A DNA stretch of 37,500 nt from Bigelowiella natans CCMP2755. Taxonomy: Eukaryota; Cercozoa; Chlorarachniophyceae. Numbering within the stretch: the stretch's first letter is position 1; each line of letters begins with the position of its first letter. Of the stretch, positions 32,541 through 37,500 are shown one piece after another. The notes below the pieces were generated by a model. The model did no database searches. It was not told the origin of the DNA and worked only from the letters and a program-made list of their open reading frames with translations. Both the position numbers and the translations under genes were made by a program. The stretch is taken from assembly GCA_000320545.1 (NCBI GenBank), contig ADNK01001077.1, positions 1 through 37,500 on the forward strand. Direction: 5' to 3'.

Positions 32541-34560
32541 GATGTGAATCACACAGGCTGGCGCAGCAAAAACAACGGGAATCCATTTCAAGCCTGGATG
32601 CAAGCACGTTGCCGACAAAAGAAGCTTTATTAGAACTATTTCCTGGAGGGTCACCCGCCAGCACACCCGATGTTAGTCTAAGAACAAATATTGAGGGAAA
32701 AATCACATTCCTTTCAAATTGTCAATCATTAGGAGCCTAGCACATTTGACATTAAACGCAGCCGGCGCACACAGAGGACGAGCTCGATAAACAGCGACTG
32801 TTCCAACCAAGTGAATTTTCATTCGCCACCAAAACTTACAAATGGATCACCTCTAAGCTGTTGCTCGAGGCAAGAAGCGCGGACCAAGTCTCTAAGATCC
32901 CGATCTACAGACAAAACTCAGCATGAACTTCTGAAAAACCAAGACAAAGTGATTCAAAAATTCAAAATACATGTTGATGTTGTGACATCTTTCATCATGT
33001 TTCTAAAACTGTGATTCATGATCGGAAAAACCGCTTACATGCTGTATTTGACTAGATTGACGCAGAAGCAGTTTCACATAGTCTCGAGGAAACGACAGCT
33101 GAGATCAAACTGGCCCACCAATCTCTACTCAACAGCATAAAAGAATGCCGCTATGCTGATGATCGCCTCCGCGGTTTGATCAAGTGTAGGTGATTAAAAC
33201 AAATGCGGTTTTTAAAGTTTCATTCTTGTAACAACAATGCATCTCAGATTTTCAGAGATTCGAGAACGCCTTCTGGAGGAAGAAAAGGCAATATTACAGA
33301 CAATCAAGGATCAAGAAGTTGCTAGTCTACAATCCATCAAGCTTGCAGTTGACTCCCACAGTAAAGATATTCTCACTATCGAGGCTATGGCGTCTGCAAT
33401 TAGGAGCTCATTCTCATTGAAAACGACGCAGAAGTCCACAGATTCCACAGATGTTTATCATGCTGCGGCAAAAATACGAAGTCGAATTATTCATGAATTC
33501 GAGCCTCCAGGAATAACAAAGTGCAAATTTAAACATGACGTGTATGATATGAAGGAAGTTCTTTTGGGGCAAAGTGTGAAAGTCTGGACCAATGGAAAAT
33601 TCTCGCCATCTCGAGTAGGTTCCACTGCATTTGTGAAACCGAATTCCTTAATTCACACATGGCACTGGACAGTGAAGCAGAGTAGCTGTAGCTACACGAT
33701 TTCAAAAGATAGGAAAACAATAGAGTGTTTCGGACACGAAAGTTTAGGAGGATGCGAAGCAATCGGTAACGTAAAATGGAGAGTGGGAATACACAGGTAT
33801 ACATTGTTATCCAACGAATTTGTTGTTATATTTCTTATAAATTTCGATAGACTCTTCCTTTGTATCTTTGCATTGCCAACATCATTCATCCATTTTTCTA
33901 ACAAGACAGATGGAGTTTGAAACTCACAACGAGTCGTCTTACGGAAGGGGGGGCGTTCGGAATTGCATGCATGTTGGCATTTATCTAAAATGATGGGAAT
34001 GTATCAATTTTTAATTTCATATTTTATTTATTAGTGGGGTGTCGACGCATTGTAATTCAATTTCAAGAAATTCAACTACTACTCCATCCATCCAATCAAT
34101 CCCATCGAGGAGTCTAACTGGGGTTTCGAACTCTGGTACAAATTAAGCCAAAAATGAAAGCTCAGCTTTTTACATCATTCAGCACTTGAGCACGAACATT
34201 TCTTCAACCAGATCCTCCTTAATTTCGACAGGTTGTGCAGCTGATGATATTGAAGAAAATTATGGATTCAATGAGCAAGAAACCTTTGGAATATCTCTTG
34301 ATGGGGATGTACTTTACAAGCCCATGGAGGCTATGGAGTATCTTGACGAGCCTGTTGTTGTGCAAGGAAAGAAAGCCACAGTTTTTCTGGAGCTTGACTG
34401 CGACAAAAAAACTCTTCAAGTGAGGGTAGAATCCCAAACATCAAGTTCTATGAAGATTCAAAATCACGGCTGGAACCTGCCTGAAAATGCAATTTTTCAA
34501 CCATGGATCTTCATTGGTACAGCAAACTGTGCCGCATCAATACTTTCATGCGCACAATGA
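32541..34560 (+). CDS. TRIM-like protein: coiled coil plus B30.2/SPRY domain
   Basis: Exons joined by phase: 32541-32671 (tentative), 32762-32810, 32911-32948, 33056-33183 (or 33189), 33248-33796, 33910-33972, 34035-34135, 34232-34560 (stop TGA); introns are 58-113 nt. Seen: a long helical part (HELLKNQDK, SLEETTAEIKLAHQSLLNSI, EIRERLLEEEKAILQTI), then a SPRY-type domain with YTISKDRKTIECF, VKWRVGIHRWSL, GAFGIACIGVS, YGFNEQETFGISLDG, ATVFLELDCDKKTLQV and FQPWIFIG. Known: TRIM proteins place a B-box coiled coil before B30.2/SPRY, which carries nD.xt, G.H.W, iGV, G and lD...L motifs in this order and binds partner proteins. Inference: an adaptor or ubiquitin-ligase-type protein. No RING or B-box was recognised; the 5' end is unresolved and could include 32268-32477 (plus strand, open). 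It converges with the minus-strand gene at 34.96 kb. Confidence 0.65.
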
Positions 34561-34958
34561 CAAGTTGAACAGTGGCATATTTAGTCAACTTCGGGAAGGT
34601 CACTCTTTGCCAAGCGCAAATTTGTTGAGTGCAATGCTATCCGCGCATGTCATACTGTCACTAAACGTTCATCCAACATTAAATTGACAAACGCAAAGAA
34701 ATTATCAGCTCTAAGCAATGGCGGTCAGTAGCTAGAAAACGCTGAATCATGCCCACCGTCGAGCGATATGTCATGAACACAATGTTTTAGAGCACTTTTT
34801 TTTTACAGATGTTGTAGCACCTAAAATTTTAAGTCACATCTATTTCATAGCAATACGTAGCACAACGATGTCTGCAGGCAGGTGCCACGGGCAGACTTTG
34901 TGTAGTTACATGTCTAGATGTAGCATGGCATTCTGCACTAAGCATGCCGACATGAATT
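34561..34958. other. Interval between two convergent genes
   Basis: Only the presumed 3' UTRs of the plus-strand TRIM-like gene and the minus-strand gene lie here. A T run is at 34798-34805. There is no coding or repeat signal. Confidence 0.4.
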
Positions 34959-36326
34959 CTAAATATCCTCCTCTTCTTGTTCCACTATTTGGCCATCATC
35001 TAGATTATGATCACTATCTTCCACGTCCAACTCAGAACTTTCTTTCATGTACCAATATTGACCTGTAAATTTAAAAACATAAAACATACCTATTCGAAAT
35101 GTAAAACTAGTAGTTTGCCTAACGTACCCCATGCTGGATCTGTTTCGATTTTACTCCATGTTGGACCTTCCCTCGAAATATTTTCTTCTGTTTTCGTGTC
35201 GTCATCAGTTGCCCTTTCTTTTTTCAATTTGAAGATTGCGAAATAAAGGCCGTTTAGATTCTGGATTTGTAATGAACATCGCTATAATAAGACGAAAAAA
35301 TGATATCTTGGAAGAGGTAGTCAAACGATGCAGATATCAGCGCAGATACCGTTAGCAATCTTTTATCGGTGGGCAGATAGAACATAAAACCAGCACAATT
35401 TTCATGTGCATTTGCTTTGCTCCTGCACTCGCAAAGAAAATGGGCAAAGTTTTCTTCAGCCTTCATGACATATCTTGTCTTTCCCGATTCCTTATCATGT
35501 AACAAGTGCAGTAGCAATCTCTCATACGATATTAAACAATTTGCCTATTATCAGTCTTAAACCCCTATCTTCGCTTCGTGGTGCGTATCGACGACCTTGC
35601 ATGCAATCAATACCCACCTGCTGCTCAACTTCAAATGTAGTCCAATTCAATGATGGCGCATTGATATTTGTAAACTGATGTTTTTTATACCTATTCAATT
35701 GCGACAAATAAATTTGGAAAAGAGAAAGTGGTGTAAGAAACTAGTAGTGAAAACAATCCGTCAGTACAAGCTCGCTATATAAAAAGAATATGATCCTGAA
35801 AGAAATAATTACTTATTATTATATTCGGTTCCATACCCTGAAATATTAGGAGGCAGGAAAGGATTTCGTAATTGCCTTTGATACGCCTTGAGTGCTTCAT
35901 CTTTTCTAATGAACATAAATATATGACAAGAAAAACAATGGATTGGTTTACGGGGCAGTGATTACCATGATAAATATTGTAATACCAATAATATAATCCA
36001 TAAAAAAATATGAGTAATGCATTAATGTATTTAATTGCTTCTGTACAATAACAATTTATGCCTTCATTGTAGTATTATTACGCATGATATTTTACGTGTA
36101 ATCATATCCCCGGCCAGCTAGGTCCGTCACATGGAAATAGTACTCCTAAATCAATAATATTTTGACGATGACAAAGCTCAGTATAATGATCATGTCGCCT
36201 TGTTCACACTGCTCATACTTCTTCTTGTAAAATAGTTTCATTAATGAGAATATTTTGATTTCATTGAAATCTGCTCCCCATTCAAACTACTGTTACAACA
36301 ACAACTACAACTATACTACTACTAAA

Positions 36327-36360
<34 letters not shown>

Positions 36361-36775
36361 TCCTAACGAGTACCTCCTCCTTGAGATCCTTTTTACGGTT
36401 AGCATCCGGGTGATCACTTACAATCTTTGATATTACAGTTAGCAATAGGATACTCACTAACAACCTTTTATATCGCGACAATTGCATTCAACGTTGCTCT
36501 TAACACATTTACTGGCGTTTCTACTTTAGCGAATACATCCCTACTTTTTTTACTTTTATTCTTGTAGAGTTGTTTCTCTCCTTCTTTTCCTTTAGTTTGT
36601 CGTTATACTTATCTGGAATCTAAATAAAAGGTGTAATTCGTATACCCGTATACCACACCAATTCACAAAAGATAGCCGTAGCATGTCAATATGACGATAG
36701 GGTTAATCTTACTGTTACAATTTGTACTTTCGTTTGAGGTGTCAACAGCTCTCCACTGGATAGGCGAGGAAATAT
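34959..36775 (-). CDS. Eight-exon protein of unknown family
   Basis: Minus-strand exons: 36713-36775, 36554-36619, 36096-36145, 35837-35905, 35618-35690, 35350-35544, 35128-35260, 34959-35062 (stop TAG). All seven junctions keep frame; introns are 93, 408, 190, 146, 73, 89 and 65 nt, several with good sites (GTAAGA, TTTTTTTAG). Seen in order: FPRLSSGELLTPQTKVQIV, PDKYNDKLKEKKERNN, EYYFHVTDLAGRGYDYT, EALKAYQRQLRNPFLPPNIS, NINAPSLNWTTFEVEQQ, SYERLLLHLLHDKESGKT, a Cys-containing stretch (HFLCECRSKANAHENCAGF), LNGLYFAIFKLKKE, and an acidic C terminus (DSDHNLDDGQIVEQEEEDI). I do not recognise the family. The acidic tail and lack of hydrophobic segments suggest a soluble protein. The first exon listed begins at an acceptor, so the gene extends upstream, possibly into 36919-37182. 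The 408-nt intron carries the (CTA)n tract and an imperfect duplication. Confidence 0.65.
36331..36470. repeat. (CTA)n tract and a 40-bp imperfect tandem duplication
   Basis: (CTA)n at 36331-36359. After it, the related units 36394-36427 (TTACGGTTAGCATCC) and 36434-36467 (TTACAGTTAGCAATA) continue with GGATACTCACTAACAACC against GTGATCACTTACAATC. Both sit in the longest intron of the eight-exon gene. Confidence 0.75.
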
Positions 36776-37238
36776 CTAAAAAAATTAAAAAACATAGACG
36801 GATGGTGGGCACTAGTGTGATTAGGAATTTGTAAGATTTCTAATACTCAAACTATTGCAAGAAGAAATCCGAATCACCAGTGATTCTAAACGTTTCCCGG
36901 CATGCTTCACTGCATGTTTCACTTCTTCCACACTTGTTCAGTTAACCTGAAATGCATCTGGTGGTATGGTCCCCAAGTTTCGAGAGTTTGGAGACACTGG
37001 AATTTCCGAAAAAAATGTGGCTTTCGAGCCGGGGCACATTGAACAATCGGCGCCCATTTCCCACTTCTCAAATGGTGATTAGTCACCACGAATGCTTCCT
37101 CCCCAATGACGACGCGAGTGTTGTGCAGCAACAGTCGATGATGATGATGTTGATAATGATGGGATGGAATTTGAACACACAAATTAGGTGGAAAGAGCAG
37201 CCATTCAAATTCAGATCAGATTTGATGTTGTGAACAAT
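36776..37238. other. Upstream region, open on both strands
   Basis: A minus frame 36919-37182 (including KWAPIVQCAPARKPHFFRKF) and a plus frame 36952-37233 overlap. A donor CAA/GTGTGG on the minus strand would join at phase 0 to the exon starting at 36775. This is only a possibility, and neither frame has a recognised domain. Confidence 0.25.
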
Positions 37239-37239
37239 A

Positions 37240-37353
37240 TCACAGGGCATTTGTACCCCTACGACAAAGAAAAGTTATGTCTTACACCCCTACGAGTCGT
37301 ACGACACACATAAGTAATGTCACAGAGCGTTTGTACCCCTACGACATCGAAAT
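37240..37353. repeat. Diverged direct repeat, 80-bp spacing
   Basis: TCACAGGGCATTTGTACCCC at 37240 and TCACAGAGCGTTTGTACCCC at 37320 both continue CTACGACA. A third partial copy (ACACCCCTACGAGTCGTACG) lies between them at about 37283. No coding signal. Confidence 0.8.
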
Positions 37354-37500
37354 TATCAGGAGCACTGAAGAGGCAGCTAGATCCACTGAGATCCGTTCAT
37401 GCCATTTTGAAAAACCAGCTAGTTGATTTGCTAGTCACAGTCCTCACTGAAGCCAGTTCGAGGCACTGCATTTCGCACACTGCAAATGTCTTACAACATT

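Noticed and set aside
32513-32684. Minus-strand exon with a Cys-rich motif (CFCCASLCDSHPQTVIQCK)
   Set aside because: It has a good acceptor and a GTACC donor. The only near downstream acceptor leaves a 27-nt intron, and the plus-strand frame in the same place joins in phase to the TRIM-like chain. Not excluded, but less supported.
36361-36430. Minus-strand DHPDANRKKDLKEE, reminiscent of a J-domain HPD motif
   Set aside because: It follows a GTAAGTGATC donor-like word and a tandem duplication inside an intron of the eight-exon gene. There is no J-domain helix before it.
1-37500. CRISPR arrays, rRNA and tRNA genes
   Set aside because: Repeats here are microsatellites or short duplications, not regularly spaced repeats with unique spacers. 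No rRNA or tRNA-like sequence was noticed by eye, although tRNAs with introns could be missed.

Overview
This is nuclear DNA of a eukaryote. Every convincing protein-coding stretch is cut by short GT-AG introns (about 58-190 nt where both ends can be read), and several exons are under 50 nt. Intergenic and intronic DNA is saturated with microsatellites, mostly (GTA/TAC)n, (ATC/GAT)n, (CA)n, (GA)n, (TA)n and (CTC/GGA)n. I cannot name the species. The protein families fit an invertebrate animal or a protist; nothing bacterial, viral or organellar was seen. Almost all gene models here were built by hand, by matching reading frame and intron phase between neighbouring exons, so exon lists are better supported than gene ends.

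Layout. 1-1.9 kb: simple repeats. 1.9-8.45 kb, plus strand: many small exons of a probable FUT8-like alpha-1,6-fucosyltransferase, with microsatellite-filled introns. 8.86-11.6 kb: a compositionally different island (richer in G/C, CTAG and TGTGCACG words, few microsatellites) holding one long hairpin-forming inverted repeat. 11.7 kb, minus strand: a 76-residue probable mitochondrial inner-membrane protein. 13.55-14.9 kb, plus strand: a spliced gene with two tandem CCHC zinc knuckles. 15-15.8 kb: a second CTAG-rich stretch. 15.9-25.8 kb: dense microsatellites with scattered exon-like islands on both strands and several recent tandem duplications. 25.8-26.9 kb, minus strand: three exons of an unrecognised charged and proline-rich protein. 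About 27.3-29.4 kb, minus strand: an ACOT11/12-type acyl-CoA thioesterase with a hotdog domain. 30.2-31.0 kb, plus strand: a lysine-rich 243-residue protein. 31.0-32.3 kb: a third GC/CTAG island. 32.5-34.56 kb, plus strand: a TRIM-like coiled-coil plus B30.2/SPRY protein. 34.96-36.8 kb, minus strand: an eight-exon protein of unknown family converging on the TRIM-like gene.

The genes are unrelated housekeeping or signalling functions (glycan fucosylation, acyl-CoA hydrolysis, a mitochondrial small protein, a TRIM-like adaptor) and show no cluster logic. The most interesting signals are structural: exons hidden between microsatellites, microsatellites that seem to supply the splice acceptor itself, several 26-62 bp duplications of which some flank (TA)n, three compositional islands with a shared word usage, and a near-perfect hairpin of about 85 bp arms.
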